From positions 1 through 64,000 of the forward strand of contig JAGPCO010000008.1 of the NCBI GenBank assembly GCA_018058095.1: a stretch of DNA of 64,000 nucleotides, read 5' to 3'. This document shows, in pieces, positions 7,965 to 19,659 of this stretch. The notes below the pieces were generated by a model, which was not told the origin of the DNA, searched no databases, and saw nothing but the letters and a program-made list of their open reading frames with translations. A program made the position numbers and the translations under genes. Position 1 is the stretch's first letter. Every line of letters begins with the position of its first letter. The stretch is from Kofleriaceae bacterium. GTDB lineage: Bacteria; Myxococcota_A; Polyangia; Haliangiales; Haliangiaceae.

Positions 7965-9728
7965 TCACGTGGAGCTCGCGCCGCTCATTCGTTGCGCCAG
8001 CGACAGCATGATGAACTCGGTCGGGCTGACCGGGGCGACCCCGATCTCACACGTGAGGATCCCGCTGTCGATGTTATCGGTTGGATTGGTCTCTGCGTCG
8101 CATTTTACGAAGAAGGCGTCCTCGGGATTCCCTCCGACGAGCATCCCCCGCTTGTAGAGATCCGCAAGGAAGGTCCGCGTGCGGTTCTCGACGAAATCCC
8201 ATGTATTCCGGTCGTTTGGCTCGAAGCTGACCCACGCATAGCCGGCCTCGAGCGACCGTCGGATCATGATGAACAGGCGCCGGGTGGTGATGTAGCGCCA
8301 TTGGGGGTCCGACGACGAGGTCCGCACCCCCCAGGGCCGGACGCCCCGCTGCAGCCGGAAGGAGTTGACCGAGTCGCTGTTGAGGAGGCCGAGGTGGTCC
8401 TCCGTCACCCGGAGGGAGACGTCCTCGGCCCCCACGATGGGGACGTTGGCCGGGGCGACGTGGACGCCCTCGTTGTCGCGCTGGGCGAACACCGCCGCCA
8501 TCACGCCCGACGGCGGCAGGCTGCGGACCTTGCCCTCGGGGCCAACCATCTTGAGCCACGGCCAGTAGAACGCGGCGTACGAGGTGTCGGTGCGCCGCCG
8601 CCAGCGCCGGACCCACTCGACGTCCTTGGACTCCGGGATGTCGATGATCGCGAACCGCTCGCGGCTCAGCTCGGCGGCGATGATCAGCTGGTCCTGGACT
8701 CGCTGCGCCTTGACCTCCCCGGCCGGGCCCGGTTCGCGCCGATAGAACTCCATGGCGTCGGGGATGGCCAGCTGGGTCACCTCGGGGAACTCGGCCAGCG
8801 CGGCCAGGCCCGACCGCTGGCCCGGCCCGTGATCGACGCCGAGGAAGTCGTCGGGGGTGATGGCCTCGACGCCGTCGCGTCCCCCGGTCAGCCGGGTCAG
8901 CGGCATCGGCTCGGGCAGGTTGTGCGGCACCGGCGAGCGGGTGAACAGGTCGGCGACGCGGATCAGGCGGGAGCGGGCGCCCAGGACCCGCGGCGCGTAG
9001 TGCCGTGAGCTCGGGTGCATTTGCAGGCCCTTGAACACCTCGCGCCGCTCGCGCAGGGCGACGTGGATCTCGAAGTCCAGCACCTCGACGTAGGTCGGCG
9101 CCGCCGCCTTGTGCCGGCGGTTGACCGGGGTCTCGCTCGACCAGCGGACCAGCTTGTCGGCGATCGCGGTCAGCACGACGTAGTCGGAGTTCTCACGATC
9201 GTAGATGCGCACCAGGGCGCCGACCTCGAAGCCGCGCGTCGACGAGACGTAGGCCTCCCCGGCGCCGACCTCGAGGTCGCGGGTGAGCAGCGCCTGCGCC
9301 CCGGCCTGGTGCACACACTTGAACCAGATGTTGTTGCCCCACTCGCCCTCGTTGAGGGCGTGGATCCGCAGCGACGGCTTGCCCCAGTCGTCGACCTGGA
9401 CGTGCTCGGCGCAGGCCGCGTGCTCGGCGGTGGCGGCCTCGCCGGCGGCCGGCATGTGGGCCACGCGCACGACCCAGCAGCCGGTGCCGCCGTTGCGGAA
9501 GAACGCGAACACGGTGTCCGACAGGTAGTGGCGGTCGGAGTAGCCGTAGACCTCGAGGTACTCGTCCCACGAGGCGATCCGGACCGGCTCGTTGACCGGC
9601 CCCTTGACCGCAAGGCCGACGAACCCGGCGACGCGTGTGTCCGCGATCGTCATCGGCGGGATGGCGACCGAGTCGGTGGTCTGGTAGATGCCTGGGGCGC
9701 GGTGGTCCGCGGACGGTCGCATGCGCAT
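7965..9728 (-). CDS. Contractile tail sheath protein (large)
   Basis: About 587 residues from the ATG at 9726-9728, which follows a GGAGA site by about a dozen bases; a GTG at 9756-9758 directly after the previous stop would add ten residues. The N-terminus (APGIYQTTDSVAIPPMTIADTRVAGFVGLAVKGP) and the C-terminal core (RYITTRRLFIMIRRSLEAGYAWVSFEPND, then GGNPEDAFFVKCDAETNP and ILTCEIGVAPVSPTEFIML) are classic for phage and eCIS sheath subunits. The C-terminal blocks are shared with the smaller sheath at 11858-13066. The region between about residues 90 and 250 is an added domain, which accounts for the extra length. Sheath subunits contract to push the tube through the target envelope. Confidence 0.92.
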   Translation of the reverse strand: MRMRPSADHRAPGIYQTTDSVAIPPMTIADTRVAGFVGLAVKGPVNEPVRIASWDEYLEVYGYSDRHYLSDTVFAFFRNGGTGCWVVRVAHMPAAGEAATAEHAACAEHVQVDDWGKPSLRIHALNEGEWGNNIWFKCVHQAGAQALLTRDLEVGAGEAYVSSTRGFEVGALVRIYDRENSDYVVLTAIADKLVRWSSETPVNRRHKAAAPTYVEVLDFEIHVALRERREVFKGLQMHPSSRHYAPRVLGARSRLIRVADLFTRSPVPHNLPEPMPLTRLTGGRDGVEAITPDDFLGVDHGPGQRSGLAALAEFPEVTQLAIPDAMEFYRREPGPAGEVKAQRVQDQLIIAAELSRERFAIIDIPESKDVEWVRRWRRRTDTSYAAFYWPWLKMVGPEGKVRSLPPSGVMAAVFAQRDNEGVHVAPANVPIVGAEDVSLRVTEDHLGLLNSDSVNSFRLQRGVRPWGVRTSSSDPQWRYITTRRLFIMIRRSLEAGYAWVSFEPNDRNTWDFVENRTRTFLADLYKRGMLVGGNPEDAFFVKCDAETNPTDNIDSGILTCEIGVAPVSPTEFIMLSLAQRMSGASST

Positions 9729-9758
9729 GGCGGCTGAGGGTCTCCTCGGAGAGGTCAC

Positions 9759-9941
9759 TTACCGACGTCGGGCTTCGTTGATCTCGCGGTTGATCCGCGC
9801 GATCTCGCGCAGCCAGATGTGTCGCTCCTCGTGCTCCATGTCGAGGATCTGGTCGGCTGGCCAGTGGAAGTGATAGGCGATGTACGCGATCTCCTGGAAC
9901 AGCTGTTCACGCGGGTACGTGGCGACCGCCGCCAGAGTCAC
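9759..9941 (-). CDS. Small eCIS-associated protein (DUF6760-like)
   Basis: 60 residues, GTG start overlapping the upstream stop by four bases (GTGA). The core YPREQLFQEIAYIAYHFHWPADQILDMEHEERHIWLREI matches my recollection of the short DUF6760 family, found in eCIS and phage-tail-like loci next to sheath and tube genes. The pattern of an aromatic-rich helix followed by HEERHxWLxEI resembles the short proteins translated after tail-assembly chaperones, so a chaperone role in tube assembly is plausible but unproven. Translationally coupled to 9938-10348. Confidence 0.7.
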   Translation of the reverse strand: MTLAAVATYPREQLFQEIAYIAYHFHWPADQILDMEHEERHIWLREIARINREINEARRR

Positions 9942-10348
9942 CCCGGGCCGGACTGGCCACTACCTCCCTCTGGGCCCTCGAGCAGCGCCCCGGTGACCAT
10001 GTCGACGTCCATCTCGTGGCCGCACTTGGGGCAGGCCACGTGGTGCTTGGGCGCCCCACCCTCCTCGTTGATCTTCCGGTAGAACTCCTGGAGGTAGGCC
10101 AGGTCGGTCGAGAACAGGTTCTCGACCATGTCGACCGTCACCAGCTTGTGCTCGCCGATGCGGGTGATCACCCGCGACAGCAGCACGATCACCAGGTAGG
10201 CCCGGTTGCTTTGCACCCGGTAGTCCTGCAGCGGCACGATCTCGTCGCGGGCCGTGGCCAGGCGCATGGTGCCGTCGCGGTGAAGGTTGCCGTCTGGGTC
10301 GACGTACCCACGCGGCAGGCGGAACGCAAACTCGGTCTTGAACGCCAT
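9938..10348 (-). CDS. Phage tail assembly-type protein with CxxC zinc knuckle
   Basis: 136 residues from the ATG at 10346-10348, which has GGGAG eight bases upstream; the longer in-frame ORF has no such site. The body (FAFRLPRGYVDPDGNLHRDGTMRLATARDEI, then QSNRAYLVIVLLSRVITRIG) looks like the tail-assembly proteins found between tube and sheath genes in eCIS and Mu-like tail loci. Near the C-terminus HHVACPKCGHEMDVD gives a single CPxCGH knuckle that could bind zinc as a dimer or with the nearby His pair. The final residues are Gly/Ser-rich. It precedes the DUF6760-like gene with a four-base overlap. Confidence 0.65.
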   Translation of the reverse strand: MAFKTEFAFRLPRGYVDPDGNLHRDGTMRLATARDEIVPLQDYRVQSNRAYLVIVLLSRVITRIGEHKLVTVDMVENLFSTDLAYLQEFYRKINEEGGAPKHHVACPKCGHEMDVDMVTGALLEGPEGGSGQSGPG

Positions 10349-10594
10349 CGTCGTCTCCCGCCGCGGCGCTCGCTCATGCGGCGGCCCCGGCTGCCGCATC
10401 ATAGCAACCGCCGTCGACACGGGGGCCGCGCGGGCGGCGGAAAATGTGGCCGGTGGGTCCCGGTGGCACGGCCCGACGCGCGCTGGTGGCGCCTGGTGGC
10501 GCCGGCCCGAAACGCGCGACGGGGAGCCAGCTGGCTCCCCGGGCGAGAACCCGTCCGTCGCTCACGAGCGGCGGGCAGGGTCTGGGTGGTTGGT
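10349..10594. other. 246-bp non-coding gap with a perfect 20-bp palindrome
   Basis: This gap splits the injection locus between the two-domain tube gene and the small assembly gene. It holds a perfect palindrome GGGGAGCCAGCTGGCTCCCC at 10521-10540, 55 bases after the tube-like stop codon, and a tandem TGGTGGCGCC pair at 10484-10503. The palindrome would fold into a strong RNA hairpin, but no U-run follows it on the minus strand. It may be a weak terminator, an mRNA-stabilising hairpin that keeps tube transcripts abundant, or an operator. I see no gene here. Confidence 0.6.
10521..10540 (-). terminator. Hairpin downstream of the two-domain tube gene
   Basis: Self-complementary 20-mer GGGGAGCCAGCTGGCTCCCC. 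Located 55 bases past the stop at 10595. There is no clear T-run, so intrinsic termination is uncertain. Confidence 0.4.
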
Positions 10595-11509
10595 TCAGGC
10601 GTTGACGTACGTCGGCGTGAACTTGCAGCGCTCGGCGTACAGCTTGACCTTGAAGCGGGCGATCTTGTCGCTCTCGGCCTCGATCTTCGGGTTGGCCTCG
10701 AACTCCTTGAAGCCGACGTTGAGCAGCTCGAGCGTGCCGAGCGAGGTCGACCGATCGGGCGCGAGCAGGGTGACCGTGGCGGTCATCTCGTCGCCCTCGA
10801 GGCACTGGCCATCGACGAACCAGGCCTTGGCCTTGGCCGCCCACGGCTCGAGGTCAGCCAGCGAGATCTCGAGGCTGAAGTCGGACACGGTCGTCGCCAC
10901 CGGGTGGTTGGTGTACTCGATGGCGTCGCCGATCTCGTCCGGCTTGGTCTTGCACTCCCACGACAGACCCTCGATCTTGGCGACACGCGCGCACGGCAGG
11001 CCGGCCATGTCGAGGCGCCAGTTGGCGGTGTGCCACGCCTTCTGCTTCTCGCCCAGCTCGCCGACGATGGTCTGGCCACCCTCCTTGATCCAGCGGCACT
11101 GCTCCGGCTGCATCTCGATGTCGAAGTACCCACCCTGCGACGACGAACCGTCGAGGGTCGGGAAGGTCACCTTCGTCATCAGCATGTTGAGGGCGTCCAT
11201 CCGCCGCTGCGCCTTGTAGTTGAAGTCGCACACGGTGACCGCGCCGTTCTTGTACAGCACGCCCATGTCGAACGCGGCCTGCATCCACTCGTACAGGCCC
11301 TTGCTCATACCGATACCGGTGCGGACCTTCACGGGGGTCCACTTGCGGGTGGTGACGTGCTTCTTCTGGAAGTTGGCGCCGCCAGCCTTGTGGGCATAGA
11401 GCTCGGCCACCATGTTGCCGCCCTCGAAGGACTGCACGTAACCGGCGGGCGTCCCGTCGATGGTGAACAGGAACTTGCCGGTCGTCATCGAGCGATTGTT
11501 CAGTGCCAT
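10595..11509 (-). CDS. Two-domain tail-tube-like protein (tandem gp19/Hcp fold)
   Basis: 304 residues, ATG start with AAGGAG eight bases upstream. The protein looks like two tube-fold domains in one chain. Domain 1 starts KFLFTIDGTPAGYVQSFEGG and includes WTPVKVRTGIGMSKGLYEWM and DFNYKAQRRMDAL. Domain 2 restarts near residue 150 with WRLDMAGLPCARVAKIEGL and repeats the same order of elements (SDFSLEISLADLEPW, then VTLLAPDRSTSLGTLELLNVGF). Ordinary tube proteins are about 150 residues with one domain, so this is twice the usual length. It lies between the two sheath genes and is transcribed in the same direction. It could form part of the tube with pseudo-hexameric rings, or the tube initiator or end. 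Which of these is unknown. Confidence 0.72.
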   Translation of the reverse strand: MALNNRSMTTGKFLFTIDGTPAGYVQSFEGGNMVAELYAHKAGGANFQKKHVTTRKWTPVKVRTGIGMSKGLYEWMQAAFDMGVLYKNGAVTVCDFNYKAQRRMDALNMLMTKVTFPTLDGSSSQGGYFDIEMQPEQCRWIKEGGQTIVGELGEKQKAWHTANWRLDMAGLPCARVAKIEGLSWECKTKPDEIGDAIEYTNHPVATTVSDFSLEISLADLEPWAAKAKAWFVDGQCLEGDEMTATVTLLAPDRSTSLGTLELLNVGFKEFEANPKIEAESDKIARFKVKLYAERCKFTPTYVNA

Positions 11510-11857
11510 GTCGTTGTCTCCTTACGTACGGAAAGTGCCGCTGTCGGCCTGTTCCACGGGAACCCTCGAGGACCTCAGAGCTCACGCCCTAGACCCGCCA
11601 GTCACTTCGGACCGGCCCTCCCTTCCCATGAGGACCGCGAAGACTCCCCTGTCGCTGGTGGTGTCGCTGCTGGTTGCGTTGACTCCTACCGGGCCGCGCT
11701 GGGGGAACCGGCAACATCGCCGGCCCACCCAGGTTGGAAGATTGCTTGGTAAAACGTATCGGATTTACGAGGGCGACAGGGAAATCCTTCCCACCCTGCC
11801 GACCGTGGGCGACACCCGGGAGCACCCGGGTGGCCCTGTCGGCCGGGTGGGCCGGGT
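11510..11857. other. 348-bp intergenic region between sheath and two-domain tube gene
   Basis: No gene is visible. On the minus strand a hairpin lies 25 bases after the sheath stop (arms at 11813-11820 and 11825-11832). Then comes an unusually AT-rich patch (about 11738-11772, containing GTAAAACGTATCGGATTTAC), followed by GC-rich sequence up to the AAGGAG ribosome site of the tube-like gene. The AT-rich patch is the best candidate for a separate promoter for the tube-like gene, but I cannot fit clean -35 and -10 boxes. Confidence 0.45.
11813..11832 (-). terminator. Hairpin after the small sheath gene
   Basis: CACCCGGG (11813-11820) and CCCGGGTG (11825-11832) form a perfect 8-bp stem with a four-base loop, 25 bases downstream of the stop at 11858. 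No T-run follows on the minus strand, so it may attenuate or stabilise rather than terminate. Confidence 0.4.
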
Positions 11858-13066
<1,209 letters not shown>

Positions 13067-13186
13067 GTTCGATTTCTCCTTCGTGGACGACGATGACGGT
13101 GGTCTTCACCCGTCAATCGCAAACCCGCGCGGCCGCAACATGCGGGGCACGGGACGCAAAGCTGGTGAGCGTGGGTGCGGGCGTGA

Positions 13187-13882
<696 letters not shown>

Positions 13883-14072
13883 TCCGGCCCAGCCAGGAAC
13901 CCCGAAACCCCAGGGACGAGAGGGCGGCCCCTCCACGACACGAGCGCCCCTCGAGGCACCGGATCGTTGACCCAACGGCGCGGCGCGCTCAAGGGCAGCG
14001 GCCGGGAAAAACCCGAGGACCCGTCGACCTGGGCCGGCTTGACACGGCGCGGCGCGGCGCCAACGCTGGGGT

Positions 14073-14399
14073 ATGCGCCAGCGCCGTCACCTGTTCGTGT
14101 GCGTCCAGCAGCGCGGTGGTGGCGGCAAGCCGGCCTGCGGTGACCGCGGCGGTCGCGGCGTGCTGGCGGCGCTACAGTCGGCGCTGGCGGCGGCGCCCGG
14201 CGGCGAGGCGGTCGCGGTCACCGGGTGCGAATGCCTCGGTCCGTGCTTCGACGGCCCCAACGTGGTGGCCTACCCGGATGCGGCCTGGTGGCGCGGCGCC
14301 GCCGGCCGGGAGGCCGAGATCACCCGCGCCGCGCTGGCCAGCGCCCCGATCGCCGGCGACGCGGAGGGCGACGGGGAGGGCGAGCCCGGCCCGGGCTGA
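14073..14399 (+). CDS. (2Fe-2S) ferredoxin with thioredoxin-like fold
   Basis: 108 residues. It starts HLFVCVQQRGGGGKPACGDRGG, and after a helix has VTGCECLGPCFDGPNVVAYPD. These are the two halves of the thioredoxin-like [2Fe-2S] ferredoxin family (NuoE-like fold): first pair of Cys about 11 residues apart in the N-terminal loop, second pair in the GCxCLGPCxxGP loop. It is a cytosolic electron carrier of unknown partner. A TTGACA lies at 14039-14044, but spacing would make the message almost leaderless, so I do not annotate a promoter. It is divergent from the injection locus and convergent with the SprT-like gene; the last 15 residues are acidic and Gly-rich. Confidence 0.75.
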   Translation: MRQRRHLFVCVQQRGGGGKPACGDRGGRGVLAALQSALAAAPGGEAVAVTGCECLGPCFDGPNVVAYPDAAWWRGAAGREAEITRAALASAPIAGDAEGDGEGEPGPG

Positions 14400-14439
14400 G
14401 CAGGCCGCCGGCTGGCCGGCCGGCGCCGCAGGCGGCCGC

Positions 14440-15372
<933 letters not shown>

Positions 15373-15688
15373 TCGGTCTCCTCTTATTTAAGCAGATCGA
15401 TGAGCGATAGCTCGTCGTGGATGCAGTTCGGCCGTGCCGCGGCCTGGCCGGAGATCCGGTGGCCGTGGTCTTCGTAGCTGTCGGCCGGAGCCCTGGTCTC
15501 CGCCCTGCCCGCCCTGTCCGTCCGTGTGGCGCCGACGAAGAAAATGCTATCAGCGCGCCTTTCGATGGATCAAGTTATCCACAAGCACCGAGATCGGATC
15601 CGATCGTAACGCCTGGAGAATTTGGCGATCTGGAGATCGCCCCGAGATCACTTCGCGCCCTGGCGTTCTCGGCTATGTTCGCCGCCCT
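15373..15688. promoter_or_regulatory. Divergent promoter region of the SprT-like gene and aspS, with palindromes
   Basis: The gap is clearly more AT-rich than the surroundings. It contains TTATCCACA at 15575-15583, identical to the consensus DnaA box; a perfect 14-bp palindrome GATCGGATCCGATC at 15592-15605; and a hairpin GGCGATC-TGGA-GATCGCC at 15624-15641, 48 bases before the aspS start. The order (box, palindrome, hairpin) suggests a controlled aspS leader. No canonical T-box elements are seen and none would be expected in this group. The function of each element is inference. Confidence 0.5.
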
Positions 15689-17476
<1,788 letters not shown>

Positions 17477-17744
17477 CTGATCCCACACCTCGCCGGCTCG
17501 ACGATGTAGCGGCGGCTGGAGGGGCCGCCTGTCGCGCGTTCGGGCGGGCTAACCAATGGGAATCGGGCAGGTCACGGCCAGCGCGCCGACCTGCCCTGCC
17601 CGCCTCGGCAGGCCTGGTCGGGTCGATCCCGCCGGCCGGGCAGGACCTACCCGAATGGATGGCTGGCCGTCGGTAGTCCTGGCCTTGACCGCGGCACCGG
17701 CCGTGCGCAGGTTGTGCGCAGTTTCTCGCGCCCCCGAGGTGACC
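17477..17744. other. 268-bp gap after aspS with hairpin and direct repeat
   Basis: A GC hairpin (GGCGGC at 17511-17516 with GCCGCC at 17524-17529) lies 35 bases after the aspS stop and may help terminate aspS, though no T-run follows. The remainder is GC-rich spacer up to the direct repeat in front of the LuxR-type gene. The longer open frame through this gap has no ribosome site and is not counted as coding. Confidence 0.4.
17703..17721 (+). promoter_or_regulatory. Direct repeat GTGCGCAG-GTT-GTGCGCAG before the LuxR-type gene
   Basis: Two identical octamers with an 11-bp period (one helical turn), ending 23 bases before the start codon. The spacing suits cooperative binding by a dimeric helix-turn-helix regulator, possibly the downstream protein itself. 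No experimental support. Confidence 0.4.
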
Positions 17745-18389
17745 ATGACCCGCAATCCCAGCCTGCCGCTCACCGCGACCAACCTGCCCATCCGCGTCGC
17801 GGTCCTGTCCGAAGATCCGCTGGTGCGGGCCAGCCTGTCGACGCTGCTCGGCCAGGTCGGCGAGCTCGACGTGGTCGGCGCCGACCGCGCCGCGGTCATC
17901 GTCTGGGACGCCGGCCCCGACGCCCAGCGCGCCATGGGCCGCCTCGGCGAGATCCGTGGGCTACCCGCGCCGACCCTGGCCGTCGTGTCCGATCCGTCGC
18001 AGGCGGGGCCGGCCCTGGCGGCGGGCGCCCGCGGCGTGATCCTGCGCGACCAGATCGGCGAAGGCATCACGGCCGCGCTGGCCGCGGTGCGGAGCGGCCT
18101 GACCGTCATCGGCGCCGAGCTGGCCGGCGCGGTGGTGCCGGCGGCGGCCCGCCCGGCCCCGGCCGATCCTCGGCGCCCGGCCCGCCCCCTGACCGAGCTG
18201 ACCGAGCGCGAGCGCCAGGTCGTGCAGCTCCTGGCCGAGGGGCTGTCCAACAAGCTCGTCGCCGATCGCCTCGGCATCAGCGACCACACCGCCAAGTTCC
18301 ACGTCAACGGGGTCATGGCCAAGCTGGGCGCCTCGACCCGGACCGAGGCCGTGGTCGAGGCGGTCCGACGCGGCCTGGTCACCCTGTAG
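17745..18389 (+). CDS. LuxR/NarL-type response regulator with degenerate receiver
   Basis: 214 residues from the ATG at 17745 with GAGGTG just upstream. The C-terminus is a clear GerE/LuxR helix-turn-helix (LTERERQVVQLLAEGLSNKLVADRLGISDHTAKFHVNGVMAKLGA, about residues 147-190). The N-terminal receiver is short: the acidic pair is SED, the candidate phospho-acceptor is the Asp in VIVWDAGP, about 15 residues seem missing before it, and the usual Lys of the LLKD motif is Arg (VILRDQ). Phosphorylation-dependent switching is therefore doubtful. No kinase is adjacent. It probably regulates transcription in an orphan or constitutive way. Confidence 0.8.
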   Translation: MTRNPSLPLTATNLPIRVAVLSEDPLVRASLSTLLGQVGELDVVGADRAAVIVWDAGPDAQRAMGRLGEIRGLPAPTLAVVSDPSQAGPALAAGARGVILRDQIGEGITAALAAVRSGLTVIGAELAGAVVPAAARPAPADPRRPARPLTELTERERQVVQLLAEGLSNKLVADRLGISDHTAKFHVNGVMAKLGASTRTEAVVEAVRRGLVTL

Positions 18390-18403
18390 CGCGGCGCCCG
18401 CTC

Positions 18404-18428
18404 GCAGGGTGCTGAAGGAGCAGCCTGC
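18404..18428. terminator. Stop-codon-linked palindromic element, copy A
   Basis: GCAGG (18404-18408) pairs with CCTGC (18424-18428), with an inner TGCT/AGCA stem. Read on the minus strand it begins TGAGCAGGCTGCT, where TGA is the stop codon of the alkyltransferase-like gene. It lies between two convergent genes. It belongs to the same family as the elements at 39624, 40639 and 59573. Confidence 0.6.
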
Positions 18429-18782
18429 TCAGGCTCGCGACCGTCGCCGTGGCGTCCGCGTCGGCCGCCGCGTGCCATCACGGCTGACCCAGCCGTGGCG
18501 ATCGAGGTCGACCTGGCCGCGCTCGTCGACCACCACGCCTTCTCGCTCGAGGCGCTGGCGCTGCATGGCGGCGCCGACCGGGTCGAGGATGGCGACCCGG
18601 GCCCAGCGCCCGCTCGCCTTACCGAGCACCCGCTGCCACGGCACGCCCGCGCCGCCGACCTTGAGCGCGGCGGCGGCGACCCGACCTCCCCCCGGCAGCC
18701 CGGCCAGCTCGGCCGCCTGGCCGTAGGTGACGACCAGGCCACGCGGGACCGCACGCACCACCTCGAGGATGCGGGCGTACAT
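18429..18782 (-). CDS. Alkyltransferase-like protein (ATL, O6-alkylguanine sensor)
   Basis: 117 residues from the ATG at 18780-18782. The sequence follows the MGMT fold: YARILEVVRAVPRGLVVTYGQAAELAG, then GRVAAAALKVGG and VPWQRVLGKASGR. In true methyltransferases the active site is PCHR; here it is PWQR, with Trp replacing the acceptor Cys, the hallmark of ATL proteins. ATLs bind O6-alkylguanine without repairing it and hand it to nucleotide excision repair. An in-frame ATG at 18957-18959 would add a 59-residue Arg/Ala/Pro-rich N-terminus; neither start has a good ribosome site, so the extension cannot be excluded. The C-terminus is Arg-rich. Confidence 0.78.
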   Translation of the reverse strand: MYARILEVVRAVPRGLVVTYGQAAELAGLPGGGRVAAAALKVGGAGVPWQRVLGKASGRWARVAILDPVGAAMQRQRLEREGVVVDERGQVDLDRHGWVSRDGTRRPTRTPRRRSRA

Positions 18783-18986
18783 CACCGGCACCGGGGCGCC
18801 GACGGATCGCGCCGGCCGACGGGCCGACGGCCTGGCCGAGGTGGTGCGGGCGGGTGGCCGGGCCGGAGCGGGCCGGGCCGCGCCAGGCCGCCCCGCGCTG
18901 GATCGGGCCGCACGGCCCCCACCCGACGAACGACGAGGACGACGAGTGGTGGACGCCATGGCGGCGAGACGCTACGACACTGGGCC

Positions 18987-19658
18987 ATGTTGATCCAGGC
19001 CCTGTACTTCGCCGTGTTCCGGGAGCGGCTCGGGCGCGACCGCGAGGACCTGCAGGTCCCGGCCGGGGCGACGGTGGCGACCGCCATCGCCGCGCTCGAG
19101 GCCCGGCACCCCGCCGTCGCCGCCCTGCGCGGGCGCTACCGGGTCGCGCTCAACCAGGAGCTCATCGCCGGGGATCCGGCCCTGGCCGAGGGGGACGAGC
19201 TGGTGCTGATCCCGCCGGTGGCGGGTGGCAGCGCCCCGCCACCACGGCGCGCGGTCGTGCTGGCCGAGCCGCTGTCGCTCGAGCGGGTCACGGCGGCGGT
19301 CAGCCACGCCGGCGCCGGCGGGGTGGTGACCTTCACCGGCGCGGTGCGCGGGCACGCCCGCGGCCGGGTGGTGACCCACCTCGACTACGAGGCCTACGTG
19401 CCGATGGCCGAGAAGGTGCTGGCCGCCACCGCGGCGGAGATCGAGGGCGAGCTGGCCGGGGTCCGGCTGGCGGTCGAGCACCGGGTCGGCCGCCTGCAGG
19501 TCGGCGAGGTCGCGGTGGTGATCGCGGCGTCGGCCGCACACCGGGCCGAGGCCTTCACCGCCTGCCAGGCGATGATCGATCGGCTCAAGGACCGTGCGCC
19601 GATCTGGAAGAAGGAGTTCGCCGCCGACGGCAGCGAATGGGTCGGGCTGGGGCCCTGA
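18987..19658 (+). CDS. MoaD-MoaE fusion, molybdopterin synthase
   Basis: 223 residues. Residues 1-80 are MoaD-like (ubiquitin fold: MLIQALYFAVFRERLG, VALNQELIAGDPALAEGDELVLIPPVAGG). Residues 90-223 are MoaE (VVTFTGAVRGHARGRVVTHLDYEAY, VEHRVGRLQVGEVAVVIAASAAHRAEAF, CQAMIDRLKDRAPIWKKE, which holds the catalytic Lys region). Molybdopterin synthase converts precursor Z to molybdopterin; MoaD must expose a C-terminal Gly-Gly to carry sulfur. Here the Gly-Gly (PPVAGGS) is internal, so cleavage after it would be needed, as reported for the mycobacterial MoaX fusion. No other moa gene is nearby. Confidence 0.88.
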   Translation: MLIQALYFAVFRERLGRDREDLQVPAGATVATAIAALEARHPAVAALRGRYRVALNQELIAGDPALAEGDELVLIPPVAGGSAPPPRRAVVLAEPLSLERVTAAVSHAGAGGVVTFTGAVRGHARGRVVTHLDYEAYVPMAEKVLAATAAEIEGELAGVRLAVEHRVGRLQVGEVAVVIAASAAHRAEAFTACQAMIDRLKDRAPIWKKEFAADGSEWVGLGP

Positions 19659-19659
19659 C

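Noticed and set aside
14039-14044. TTGACA as -35 box for the ferredoxin gene
   Set aside because: At 17-bp spacing the -10 position reads AACGCT and the start codon would be within a few bases of the transcription start.
15575-15583. Replication origin near aspS
   Set aside because: Only one DnaA-box-like nonamer is visible, with no dnaA, dnaN or gyrB gene and no cluster of boxes.
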